Positions 11,161-18,661 of a stretch of DNA of 39,492 nucleotides are shown one piece after another. The notes below the pieces were generated by a model, which did no database searches, was not told the DNA's origin, and saw only the letters and a program-made list of their open reading frames with translations. The DNA comes from Amnibacterium sp. Its GTDB lineage: Bacteria > Actinomycetota > Actinomycetes > Actinomycetales > Microbacteriaceae. A program made the translations under genes and the position numbers. Each line of letters starts with the position of its first letter. Position 1 is the first letter of the stretch. The stretch lies in contig NZ_JAODBE010000005.1 of the NCBI RefSeq assembly GCF_025463795.1, positions 1 to 39,492 of the forward strand, in the 5' to 3' direction.

Positions 11161-13110
11161 ATGCCCGACTCTCCCACGATCAGCGTCATCATCGCGGCGT
11201 ACCGATCCGGCGACCGGATCCGGCGCGTGCTCGACTCGCTCGACGCCCAGACGCTGCCGCAGGCCGAGTTCGAGACGATCGTCGTGGACGACGGCTCGCC
11301 CGACGACACCTTCGAGCTGCTCGGCGCGCTCGCCGCCGAACGCCCGAACATGCGCATCGACCGCATCGAGAACACGGGCTGGGCCTCCGGCCCCCGCAAC
11401 CACGGCATCGAGATGGCCCGGGGAGAGTGGGTGCTGTTCATGGACCACGACGACGCCCTCTACCCCGACGCGCTGCGTCGCGGCGCCGAGTTCGCGGCCG
11501 AGCACCGGTCCGACATCGTCTCGGCGAAGGAGGTGAAGTCGAACAACCTCGGCTGGGGCTTCAGCGGCTACCTCGAGAACGTCGGCAACGCCGTCCCCGA
11601 CCGCGGCATCACCGCGCTTCTGCCGATGCTGCCCCACAAGCTGTACCGCCGCACGATGCTGCTCGACCACGGCGTGCGCTTCCCGGTGGGCCGGCGCATG
11701 CTCTGGGAGGACGTCTACTTCAACGTCGCCACCTACCGCGCGGCCGAGGTCGTCTCGGTGCTCGCGGACACGCCCTTCTACCTCTGGACGATCGCCGGCG
11801 GCAACAACTCGTCGACCTACGGGCCGGGCAGCCCGGAGTACTGGCAACGGATGATCGACCTGATGGCGTACATCGACGAGACGCTCGACGGCGAGCGGTT
11901 CGCCGCATCGCGCCGCGCGATGCTCGTGCAGCAGTACCGCGTGCGGGTCGTCGGGCGGTTCCACCCGCTGCTGACGGTCGCCGACGACCCCCGGCTGTCG
12001 ATGGCGATGCCGTTCGTGCGCGAGATCCTGGACCGCTTCATGCCGGTCGAGTGGGACGAGGACCTCGGCCTGCTCGACCGGGCGAAGTCCTTCCTGCTGC
12101 GAGCAGGCCGGATCGACCTGCTCCGGCAGCTCCACCTCGCCCAGAGCGCGGTCGCGGGACAGGCGTCGACCGACACGATCGAGTGGCGCGGTGACCGGCT
12201 GCACCTCACCGCGACGGTGCGCTGGCGCACGGCCGACGGGGATCCGCTCCTCCTGCAGCGTGACGGCGACCGGCTGCTGCGACGGCTGCCGCGCGCGGTG
12301 CAGCGGGAGCTGCCCGAGGCGCTGCTCGACCTCGCCGACGCGGTGAACGGGGCGACCGCGCTCGTCACGGTGCAGAACCGGGCCGGCCGGGAGGCGTGGG
12401 CGCAGGCGACCACGGTCCTTCCCGGGGTCGAGGAGGTCGGTCGCGGACTCGTGACGCCCACGCTGCGCATCGAGACGGCGATCGACATCGTCACGGCGGC
12501 ATACGGGCGGCCCCTCGCCGCGACGACCTGGGACGTCCACGTCCGCGTGACCCTCTCCGACGTCGTCAACCATCGGGCGCTGAAGACGTCCACGGCCGCC
12601 CTGCCGGCGGTGGTGCATGCGCAGCCGGTCGCGGTGTACGCGAACACGCGGAACGCCCTCTCGCTCGACCTCGCGTCGCGCCTGCGTTCCGTCGTGAAGG
12701 ACGGCCGGGCCCCCCTGGAGGACGTCACCGGCACGGTCGGGAACCTCGTCGTGCCGCTGCCGGCCGTGCACGTCGGCACCGGGGGCACGGTCCCCGCGCA
12801 GATCGTGCTGCGTGCCGGGGACTCGATCGCGGGCACCCTCGACGGCCGGCTCGTCGCTGACGAGGACGGCGCGCGCCTGGAGCTCGCGGGCGACGTGCCC
12901 GCCGGGACGTACACGGTGGATGTCGCGGTCGGGGACGCCGAGCCGCTTCCGACCCGGTGGCGACTGCTGGTGGACCATCGGGGCGTCGTCGAGTTCTCGC
13001 GCATCACCGCGCCCGCCGCCGCGCCCGACGGCAAAGGCAGGCCGACGCTGCGCGACCGGCTGGTGCGCCGCCTCCGGCGATCCGGCCGGCGACTGCTCCG
13101 GCGCGTCTGA
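11161..13110 (+). CDS. Family-2 glycosyltransferase, TarS-like
   Basis: A 649-residue protein. The GT-A domain covers about residues 1-320: ISVIIAAYRSGDRI at the start, VVDDGS near 41-46, the DXD-type metal site D95-H-D-D98 and the acceptor/base motif W182-E-D184. A large beta-rich C-terminal part (about 340-620) and a very basic tail follow. This order resembles staphylococcal TarS, which puts GlcNAc on wall teichoic acid, including the GPRN and LPHKLYRRTML segments. It is therefore a candidate decorator of a polyol-phosphate wall polymer. No teichoic-acid genes are adjacent, and it is transcribed alone. Possible -10 box TATCCT at 11100-11105. Confidence 0.8.
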   Translation: MPDSPTISVIIAAYRSGDRIRRVLDSLDAQTLPQAEFETIVVDDGSPDDTFELLGALAAERPNMRIDRIENTGWASGPRNHGIEMARGEWVLFMDHDDALYPDALRRGAEFAAEHRSDIVSAKEVKSNNLGWGFSGYLENVGNAVPDRGITALLPMLPHKLYRRTMLLDHGVRFPVGRRMLWEDVYFNVATYRAAEVVSVLADTPFYLWTIAGGNNSSTYGPGSPEYWQRMIDLMAYIDETLDGERFAASRRAMLVQQYRVRVVGRFHPLLTVADDPRLSMAMPFVREILDRFMPVEWDEDLGLLDRAKSFLLRAGRIDLLRQLHLAQSAVAGQASTDTIEWRGDRLHLTATVRWRTADGDPLLLQRDGDRLLRRLPRAVQRELPEALLDLADAVNGATALVTVQNRAGREAWAQATTVLPGVEEVGRGLVTPTLRIETAIDIVTAAYGRPLAATTWDVHVRVTLSDVVNHRALKTSTAALPAVVHAQPVAVYANTRNALSLDLASRLRSVVKDGRAPLEDVTGTVGNLVVPLPAVHVGTGGTVPAQIVLRAGDSIAGTLDGRLVADEDGARLELAGDVPAGTYTVDVAVGDAEPLPTRWRLLVDHRGVVEFSRITAPAAAPDGKGRPTLRDRLVRRLRRSGRRLLRRV

Positions 13111-13131
13111 GGGCCGCGCCGGACTCCATCC

Positions 13132-13308
13132 GTGGTGCTGCTGGGGACGCTCGGCCTCGTCGTCGTCGCGGCGGCCGCCGCCGCGTTCGTCGCCGAGCGG
13201 CGGGAGGCGCGCAGGCAGGAGCGCCGCCTGCGGCCCTGGTTCGTCGCGACGGACGTGGTCGGTGGCCTGTTCGGCCTCGTCGTCGCCGTGGTCGCATTCA
13301 CGAGTTGA
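13132..13308 (+). CDS. Possible 58-residue two-span membrane protein
   Basis: An open frame with GTG 13132 (or 13135) and TGA 13306-13308, too short for a usual ORF cutoff. It reads VVLLGTLGLVVVAAAAAAF, then a highly basic loop (AERREARRQERRLRPW), then a second hydrophobic span ending VVAVVAFTS. Two spans with a basic loop are unlikely by chance, and the codons keep the G/C third-position bias. There is no clear ribosome-binding site, so expression may rely on coupling to the glycosyltransferase 21 bp upstream. Function unknown. Confidence 0.45.
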   Translation: MVLLGTLGLVVVAAAAAAFVAERREARRQERRLRPWFVATDVVGGLFGLVVAVVAFTS

Positions 13309-13329
13309 CGGCGAGCCACGCCGGACCGC

Positions 13330-14010
13330 TCAGCCCCGTGCGGCGAGGTCCCGGAGCAGGTCCTCCGGCGACATGCCTGCGCGGCGGGCCCGCTGCTCGA
13401 GCCGCGCCCACTCGTCCGCGGCGAGCTCGACCGTGACGCTGCGCCCGCCGGCGGTCCCGTCGGCGAGATCGAAGAGTGACGGGGACGGGGCCGTCGCGGG
13501 GACCTCGGGCGCGGGTGCGCGCACGGTGGCGGGGGCGCCGTTCACCGGGCCGAACCCGGGCCCCGTCGGGATCGGGCCGGCGCCCCGCTGGAACGCGGTC
13601 GCGACGGCTCTGGCCCGCTCGTCGGCGGCCTCGTTCAACTCGTGCCCGACGTGCCCCTTGACCCACTCGAACCGGTAGCGGCGCCCGGCGATCGCCTCGT
13701 CGAGCTCCTGGAGCAGCTCGACGTTGAGCACCGGCTTGCCGTCGGCCTTGCGCCATCCGCGACGCTTCCATCCCGGCATCCACGAGGTCACCGAGTTGAT
13801 GACGTACTGGCTGTCGCAGAGCACGAGCAGGTCGTCGTCGACCCCGTTCGTCGCCCGGAACAGCTCGAGCACGGCCTTCAGCTCGCCCATGTTGTTCGTG
13901 CCGTGCTTCCACCCGCCGGCCGCCCAGTGGTCGTCGTCGATGTACCAGGCCCAGCCTGCTGGTCCCGGGTTGCCCAGCGCGGATCCGTCGGCGGCAGCGG
14001 TGATCGTCAC
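13330..14010 (-). CDS. rnhA: Ribonuclease HI with C-terminal ribbon-helix-helix-like tail
   Basis: A 226-residue protein. RNase HI covers residues 1-140, with the four metal ligands D8 (AADGSALGNPGPAGW), E43 (NNMGELKAV), D66 (CDSQYVINS) and D130 (NEAADERA), so it should cleave RNA in RNA:DNA hybrids. After a Pro/Ala linker comes a segment of about 36 residues, RSVTVELAADEWARLEQRAR then GMSPEDLLRDLA, which looks like a beta strand plus two helices of a ribbon-helix-helix unit. Typical bacterial RNase HI is about 150 residues, so the tail is an addition. The GTG start sits 6 nt after a -10 box. Confidence 0.93.
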   Translation of the reverse strand: MTITAAADGSALGNPGPAGWAWYIDDDHWAAGGWKHGTNNMGELKAVLELFRATNGVDDDLLVLCDSQYVINSVTSWMPGWKRRGWRKADGKPVLNVELLQELDEAIAGRRYRFEWVKGHVGHELNEAADERARAVATAFQRGAGPIPTGPGFGPVNGAPATVRAPAPEVPATAPSPSLFDLADGTAGGRSVTVELAADEWARLEQRARRAGMSPEDLLRDLAARG

Positions 14011-14016
14011 CGGATC

Positions 14017-14022
14017 ATCGTA
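14017..14022 (-). promoter_or_regulatory. -10 box for rnhA (leaderless)
   Basis: On the minus strand TACGAT stands exactly 6 nt before the rnhA GTG, with no room for a ribosome-binding site, so the transcript should begin at the start codon. Confidence 0.45.
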
Positions 14023-14046
14023 GGAAGCGCGGCGGACGGGCGACGG

Positions 14047-14835
14047 TCACTCGGAGGGCGTGAACCACGGCGGGTGCACGACGATCCTGGGCGCGGCGCC
14101 CTCGACCGCGTCGAACATGCGGCGCACGCGGTTGCGCATCGGTTCGTTCGGCACGCCGATCAGCGTGATCGTGTCGATCGGGACGGGATCGGGCAGCAGC
14201 ACCTCGGCGGCGGCGAGGTCCTGCTCCTCGCGGGAGATGCGCGCGACCGCGCGCACCGGATCGTCGACCGAGAACACGGTGGCAGGCGCGGAGGCGTCGC
14301 CGTGGGCGACGACGGCGTCGTCGCCGGCCGTCGAGGCCGGCAGGACGAGCATCACGTACTCGGTGGGGGAGCTGAGGCGGGCGGCGGTCGACCAGGCGGC
14401 GCCGGTCGCGCCGTCCCGCAGCTCGATCCAGCGGTCCGCGTCCGGGGTGAGGGCGAACGGCACGAAGGCGTCCACCCGCTTGCCCGTACCGACGTCCGCC
14501 GCCGCGCGCAGCTGCCGGACGAGCGGGGCCGCGGTGTCGACGTCCGGATCCGCGCCGCCCGCGATGGAGCGCAGCGCCCCGTCGAGGAGGATCGACTCGA
14601 GGTTCCTGGCGTGGGTCCAGTGGTAGAGGCGCCGCTTCGAGAAGGCCGGTCCCGTGGACGTGCTCCGCGCGCTCGCGCCGGCGGCCCTGCGGATGCGAGG
14701 ACCCGACGCACGCGTCGGGCGCGCCTTCGTCGTGGCCGTCGCGGTGGCGGTCACCGTCGGCGGCGGCTCAGGGACGACGCGCGGGAAGCAGATGTCGCAC
14801 AGTCCCTCGTCGAACCCGTGGATGCACTCCGCCAC
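14047..14835 (-). CDS. DarT-like (DUF4433) protein with N-terminal Cys/His motif
   Basis: A protein of about 262 residues. It opens with ECIHGFDEGLCDICFP, a CxH...CxxC cluster like a small zinc knuckle, followed by a Pro/Thr/Ala-rich linker. The C-terminal domain begins RRLYHWTHARNLESILLDGAL, matching the HxTxxxNLxxIL motif of DarT, the NAD-dependent enzyme that ADP-ribosylates thymidine in single-stranded DNA, and ends TLIGVPNEPMRNRVRRMF...PPWF. I chose GTG 14835 because relatives start just before the CIHG motif; GTG 14868 and TTG 14883 are alternatives, and a TACCGT -10 box is at 14884-14889. No DarG macrodomain antitoxin is adjacent. Enzyme activity is inferred, not shown. Confidence 0.62.
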   Translation of the reverse strand: MAECIHGFDEGLCDICFPRVVPEPPPTVTATATATTKARPTRASGPRIRRAAGASARSTSTGPAFSKRRLYHWTHARNLESILLDGALRSIAGGADPDVDTAAPLVRQLRAAADVGTGKRVDAFVPFALTPDADRWIELRDGATGAAWSTAARLSSPTEYVMLVLPASTAGDDAVVAHGDASAPATVFSVDDPVRAVARISREEQDLAAAEVLLPDPVPIDTITLIGVPNEPMRNRVRRMFDAVEGAAPRIVVHPPWFTPSE

Positions 14836-14990
14836 CGTGTCGAGTCCCTCCGTCCGCGCGCGCCCCACGGACCCCGCCTTCAAACGGTACGCCCTTCCGG
14901 ACGTCCCGGCGTACCGGGCTCCGCCGACATCCCCACTGTCCTCGCGCGCGGGCCCGCGAGGCGGCCGGGGCGTCGCCTGCGTGATCGCGG

Positions 14991-15368
14991 CTAGGCGGAG
15001 CGGTCGTGCGTCGATGCACCGGGACGCGGCTGGCCCTGCCGCCGTGATCCGGTGCACTGCATGTCGCCGGCCTTCTCGCTCGCTCCTCGGACGTGCCGCC
15101 GGATGAGTCCGCCGACCGCCGGCTCGCTGAGGTGGTAGAAGGGCCGGTCGTGGTACCGGCGCGAGCTGACGACGCCGATGCGCTCGAGCGAGGCGAGGTG
15201 CTGCTGCACGGCCGCGGGCGACTGCTCGGTGATGTCCGCCAGGTGGTTGAGGGACAGCTCGTCCCGGCCCAGAGCGATGACCAACCGGACCCGGTCGGGG
15301 TGCGCCAAGGTCTCGAAGACCTCGACCGTGAGCGCAAGGCGGCGTGCGTCGACGGTCTCGCCGCACAT
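14991..15368 (-). CDS. ArsR-family winged-helix regulator
   Basis: A 125-residue ArsR/SmtB-type repressor. The winged-helix DNA-binding domain spans about residues 12-90: VFETLAHPDRVRLVIALGRDELSLNHLADITEQSPAAVQQHLASLERIGVV (positions given, about 12-62), then the wing SSRRYHDRPFYHL. No CxC-type arsenic or cadmium site is present, so the inducer may not be a metal. I chose the ATG at 15368, which has GGAGG 8 nt upstream. It is divergent from the dioxygenase operon, and the shared 118-bp gap holds a promoter with an inverted repeat, so control of that operon is plausible. Confidence 0.85.
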   Translation of the reverse strand: MCGETVDARRLALTVEVFETLAHPDRVRLVIALGRDELSLNHLADITEQSPAAVQQHLASLERIGVVSSRRYHDRPFYHLSEPAVGGLIRRHVRGASEKAGDMQCTGSRRQGQPRPGASTHDRSA

Positions 15369-15405
15369 GGGGTCGTCCTCCATCACACCGGCATCGTCAC
15401 ACACC

Positions 15406-15435
15406 TTGACATGCTAAGTAAAGCACGTGTACAAA
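15406..15435 (+). promoter_or_regulatory. Promoter of the dioxygenase/sugar ABC operon
   Basis: A perfect TTGACA -35 (15406-15411) is followed at 18-bp spacing by TACAAA (15430-15435). It is the most consensus-like promoter in the window and leaves a leader of about 45 nt with an AAGGAGGT ribosome-binding site. Confidence 0.65.
15410..15427. promoter_or_regulatory. Candidate operator inside the promoter
   Basis: The imperfect palindrome CATGCT-AAGTAA-AGCACG (5 of 6 arm positions pair; the TGCT/AGCA core pairs fully) fills the spacer between the -35 and -10 boxes. A protein bound here would block RNA polymerase. It could serve the divergent ArsR regulator or the ROK regulator at the end of the operon. 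Confidence 0.45.
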
Positions 15436-15486
15436 GGCCGCAGCCGGGCCGACGGAGCTCTCGGCACCTAGACAAGGAGGTACTGG

Positions 15487-16299
15487 ATGAAGGTCACGAC
15501 CGCCGAGTGGGAGACCGGGGAGCTGACGCCCGAGAGTCTCCTCGCAGCCCAGCTGAACCTGAAGATCAAGGGCTACGTGATCATCGAGGACGTCTTCGAC
15601 GAGGCACAACTCACGGCGCTGAAGGCGCGCTTCAACGAGCTGCTCAACGCCTACGTCGAGAAGACGGACCCGAACCGCGGAGCGAGCCGGTACGGCATGC
15701 CCCTTCCCTTCGAGTCCCCCTTCGCGAGCACCACCCTGGTGGCGAACCCGATCATCCTCCAGGTGATCCGGTCGATCCTCGGCGAGGACATCATCTGCTC
15801 GTTCTTCGCCTCGGACACCGCGCTGTCCGGGTCCCAGTACCAGCAGGCGCACTCGGACGTCGCGCCGCTCTTCCCCGAGGACGACATCAGCCTCCCGCCG
15901 TTCTGCTACGTCGTGAACATCCCGCTGGTCGACTTCCGGCCGGACAACGGGCCGACCGAGATCTGGCCCTACGGAACCCACCTCGTGGGTGACCCGCGCG
16001 TCGTCCCGATCCCCGACTTCACCCGGATCCAGGAGCTGCGGGAGTCGGCCCTCGGGCGGTTCACCGAGGAGGAGATGACGCCCCAGCAGGTGATCACGCC
16101 CGCCGGCTCCGTCGTCATCCGTGACATCCGGATGTGGCACCGCGGGACCCCGAACCGCTCGCAGGACCCGCGACCCATGATGGCCATGGTCTACAACCGG
16201 CCTTGGTACAACCACGGAGTGGTCGAGATCGCCGGAGATCAGTTCGAGATCCTGCCGTCCGAGGTCAAGCAGGTCTTCCGGAAGGCGGTGCTCCGATGA
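15487..16299 (+). CDS. Phytanoyl-CoA dioxygenase (PhyH) family oxygenase
   Basis: A 270-residue Fe(II)/2-oxoglutarate-dependent oxygenase. The iron triad is H122-S-D124 (QAHSDVAP) and H218 (DIRMWHRGTPN), and R229, 11 residues after the distal His, is placed to bind 2-oxoglutarate. LPPFCYVVNIPLVDF and NGPTEIWPYGTH are typical core strands. AAGGAGGT lies just upstream of the ATG. It is the first gene of the operon and overlaps the sugar-binding lipoprotein gene by 4 bp (ATGA), so oxygenation is tied to uptake. The substrate is unknown; the context suggests a carbohydrate derivative, not a fatty acyl-CoA. Confidence 0.88.
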   Translation: MKVTTAEWETGELTPESLLAAQLNLKIKGYVIIEDVFDEAQLTALKARFNELLNAYVEKTDPNRGASRYGMPLPFESPFASTTLVANPIILQVIRSILGEDIICSFFASDTALSGSQYQQAHSDVAPLFPEDDISLPPFCYVVNIPLVDFRPDNGPTEIWPYGTHLVGDPRVVPIPDFTRIQELRESALGRFTEEEMTPQQVITPAGSVVIRDIRMWHRGTPNRSQDPRPMMAMVYNRPWYNHGVVEIAGDQFEILPSEVKQVFRKAVLR

Positions 16300-17606
16300 G
16301 CGGAGTGCGGACTCGTCGGGCGGCACTGGCCATCGCGACGGCGGCGGCAGTCGGGCTCCTCGCAACCGGATGCAGCCCGGCAGCCTCGAACGGGAGCGGC
16401 GGCAGCAGCAGCAGCAAGGTGACGATCAACTGGTACGTCCAGCCGCTGAACAGCACCTCCATCTGGCCGGACCTCGTCGCTGCCTTCAACAAGTCGCATC
16501 CGAACATCGAAGTCACCCTGACCGTCGGACCGACGAACGTGGACACCGTCCGCGGAACGCTGTCGACGCAGCTCGGGAGTGGCTCGGCGACGCCGGACGT
16601 CTACGAGGGCGACATCACCTGGCCGGCCCAGTTCGCCAAGGCGGGCCTCGCCGTCAACCTGACGAAGCTCTTCCCGAAGAGCTTCTGGGACCGCTTCTCG
16701 CCCGGAGCGATCACGCTGGCGCAGTACAAGGGGTCGTCGTACAGCGTTCCCTCCTGGACCGAGGCCGCCTTCCTGTACTACCGGAAGGATCTCCTCACGA
16801 AAGCCGGCCTCCCCGTGCCGAGCACCTGGGAGGAACTGGTCGCCGACGCCAAGAAGGTCCAGGCCACCGGCGCGGTCAAGGACGGCTACACCTGGCAGGG
16901 CGCGGGATACGAAGGGCTGACGTGCGACTTCAGTGAGCTGGTCGCCGACGCCGGCGGCGGCATCGTCTCGAGCGACTACACGAAGGGGACGCTGGATTCG
17001 GCGGCAGGGCAGAAGGCGCTCGCCTTCCTCAAGGAGACGATCGCCAGCGGGGTCAGCCCGAAGGCGACACCGACCTTCCAGGAGCCCCAGTCGCTGAACG
17101 ACTTCACGGCCGGCAACGCCCTCTTCATGCGGAACTGGTCGTACGCCTGGGCGATCACCCAGGACCCGAAGCAGTCCAAGGTGGTCGGCAAGGTCGGTAT
17201 GGCTCCACTTCCGTCCTTCGCGGGACAGCCGACGCCAGGGGCTTCGACGAACGGCGGCGGCGGGATGTTCATCAACCCGCACTCGAAGTATCTGAAGCAG
17301 GACGTCACCTTCCTGACCTGGCTCACCGGGACGGAGGCGCAGGGCATGTTCGCTTCGGTGGGGAAGGTCCTGCCCGCCAACGTCCAGGCGCAGACACCTC
17401 AGGCCCAGAAGGACGTGGGTCCCGTCGGGCAGGTGCTGGCCAAGCTCAAGATCGTGGGTCGCCCGGTCGGCACCCCCGCCTACTCGCAGGTCTCGCGCGC
17501 GCTCTTCCAGAACGTGAACGCGGCGCTGAGCGGTAACGCGAGTGTGAGCGGTGCACTGTCGTCCGCGGACAGTCAGATCACGACCGCACTGAGCTCCTCT
17601 CGGTAA
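16296..17606 (+). CDS. Sugar ABC transporter substrate-binding lipoprotein
   Basis: A 436-residue family-1 extracellular solute-binding protein. The lipoprotein signal peptide ends in LLATGC with Cys26 as the lipidated residue, followed by a Ser/Gly linker. PDVYEGDITWPAQFAKAGLAVNLT, SVPSWTEAAFLYYRKDLL and YEGLTCDFSELVADAGG are typical of disaccharide binders, and the last recalls LpqY of the trehalose importer LpqY-SugABC. The start overlaps the dioxygenase stop (ATGA). A stem-loop separates it from the permease genes, which would favour more binding protein than permease. Confidence 0.92.
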   Translation: MSGVRTRRAALAIATAAAVGLLATGCSPAASNGSGGSSSSKVTINWYVQPLNSTSIWPDLVAAFNKSHPNIEVTLTVGPTNVDTVRGTLSTQLGSGSATPDVYEGDITWPAQFAKAGLAVNLTKLFPKSFWDRFSPGAITLAQYKGSSYSVPSWTEAAFLYYRKDLLTKAGLPVPSTWEELVADAKKVQATGAVKDGYTWQGAGYEGLTCDFSELVADAGGGIVSSDYTKGTLDSAAGQKALAFLKETIASGVSPKATPTFQEPQSLNDFTAGNALFMRNWSYAWAITQDPKQSKVVGKVGMAPLPSFAGQPTPGASTNGGGGMFINPHSKYLKQDVTFLTWLTGTEAQGMFASVGKVLPANVQAQTPQAQKDVGPVGQVLAKLKIVGRPVGTPAYSQVSRALFQNVNAALSGNASVSGALSSADSQITTALSSSR

Positions 17607-17619
17607 GCGCGCATCGGCT

Positions 17620-17666
17620 CGGTCCGGTCGCGTCTTCGGCTCATCGCCGGGGGCGTGACCGGACCG
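17620..17666 (+). other. Intercistronic stem-loop in the ABC operon
   Basis: CGGTCCGGTC and GACCGGACCG form a 10-bp stem that can extend by two more pairs past one mismatch. It lies in the 100-bp gap between the binding-protein gene and the first permease gene, a usual place for mRNA stabilisation or partial termination. Confidence 0.5.
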
Positions 17667-17707
17667 CTCGCACGCTCTATGAACTCGGCACTGGACAACG
17701 GAGACCA

Positions 17708-18661
17708 ATGACCTCAACATCGGCCAGGGCGTCGATCGTCGGCCCGCCCGCCCTCTTCCCTCCTCGAGCATCGAGGAGAGCGCGGATCTCGCGCCGGCGG
17801 GGATATCTGCTCACCGCGCCCGCGCTCCTCGTCGTCGCTCTCGTCACCCTCGCCCCCATCGCGTTCTCGGTGTACCTGAGCCTGTGCGCGGTGACGGCCG
17901 GCGCCGACGGCTTCGACTACTCGCTCGTAGGACTTCGGAACTACGCCGCCGCGCTCGGGAGCCAGGCGCTGTGGTCCGCACTGACCTTCACCGCCGTCTA
18001 CACCGTCGTGAGCGTCACGGTCCAGGTCGTCCTGGGCCTCGGTGTGGCGATCATCATCGATCGGATGACGAGAGGCACCGGAGTGGTCCTCGCACTGCTC
18101 CTCGTGCCGTGGGCCATGATCACCGTCGTATCCGGGCAGCTCTGGTCCTACATCTTCAACGGTGTCTACGGGCTGGCCGACTACCTTCTCGTCGTTCTGC
18201 ATGTCGTACCGGCTCCGGTCACGATCCTGAGCAACCCCGTCGGCGCGTTCGTGGCGCTGCTGGTGGCCGACTCCTGGAAGACGATCCCGTTCGTCTCGTT
18301 GATCCTCTTCGGCGGCCTCCGCACGGTCGACAAGGAGCTCTACGCGGCGGCCCGGCTCGATGGTGCCGGTGGGTGGACGATTCTGGGAAGGATCACGATC
18401 CCCCTCATCCGTCAGTCGCTGATCACGGCGGTGGTGTTCCGCGTGCTCCAGGCGTTCGGGATCTTCGACCTGCCCTTCGTGCTCACCAACGGCGGTCCCG
18501 GCAACGCGACGCAGTCGATGGCGATGCTGGCCTACAACGCGCTGTTCCAGGACCTGAACATCGGGTATGGCGCCGCGATCTCGTGCATCACCGCGGCCGT
18601 CGTGATCGTGTTCGCCGTCGTGTTCCTGCGGGCGTTCAAAGTGGAGGAACCCGGTGGCTGA
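17708..18661 (+). CDS. Sugar ABC transporter permease (MalF/UgpA type)
   Basis: A 317-residue inner-membrane permease with a basic N-terminal arm and six predicted spans. The EAA coupling loop reads ELYAAARLDGAGGWTILGRI, and FDLPFVLTNGGPG is the conserved periplasmic-side signature of this family. It pairs with the next gene as a heterodimer. A short GGAGACC precedes the ATG. It overlaps the second permease gene by 8 bp. No ATPase gene follows, so a shared MsiK-type ATPase is inferred. Confidence 0.94.
   Translation: MTSTSARASIVGPPALFPPRASRRARISRRRGYLLTAPALLVVALVTLAPIAFSVYLSLCAVTAGADGFDYSLVGLRNYAAALGSQALWSALTFTAVYTVVSVTVQVVLGLGVAIIIDRMTRGTGVVLALLLVPWAMITVVSGQLWSYIFNGVYGLADYLLVVLHVVPAPVTILSNPVGAFVALLVADSWKTIPFVSLILFGGLRTVDKELYAAARLDGAGGWTILGRITIPLIRQSLITAVVFRVLQAFGIFDLPFVLTNGGPGNATQSMAMLAYNALFQDLNIGYGAAISCITAAVVIVFAVVFLRAFKVEEPGG

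Noticed and set aside
14768-15337. Minus-strand open frame overlapping arsR and the gap before the DarT-like gene
   Set aside because: Serine/Arg-rich translation without a family; arsR occupies the same DNA with a clear winged-helix and a good ribosome-binding site.
15369-15486. Left attachment site of the island (copy of the tRNA 3' end)
   Set aside because: I looked for the CTCGAACCCC core to the left of the tRNA gene; only a weak chance match inside the serine hydrolase gene (near 8515) exists, so the left boundary is not defined.
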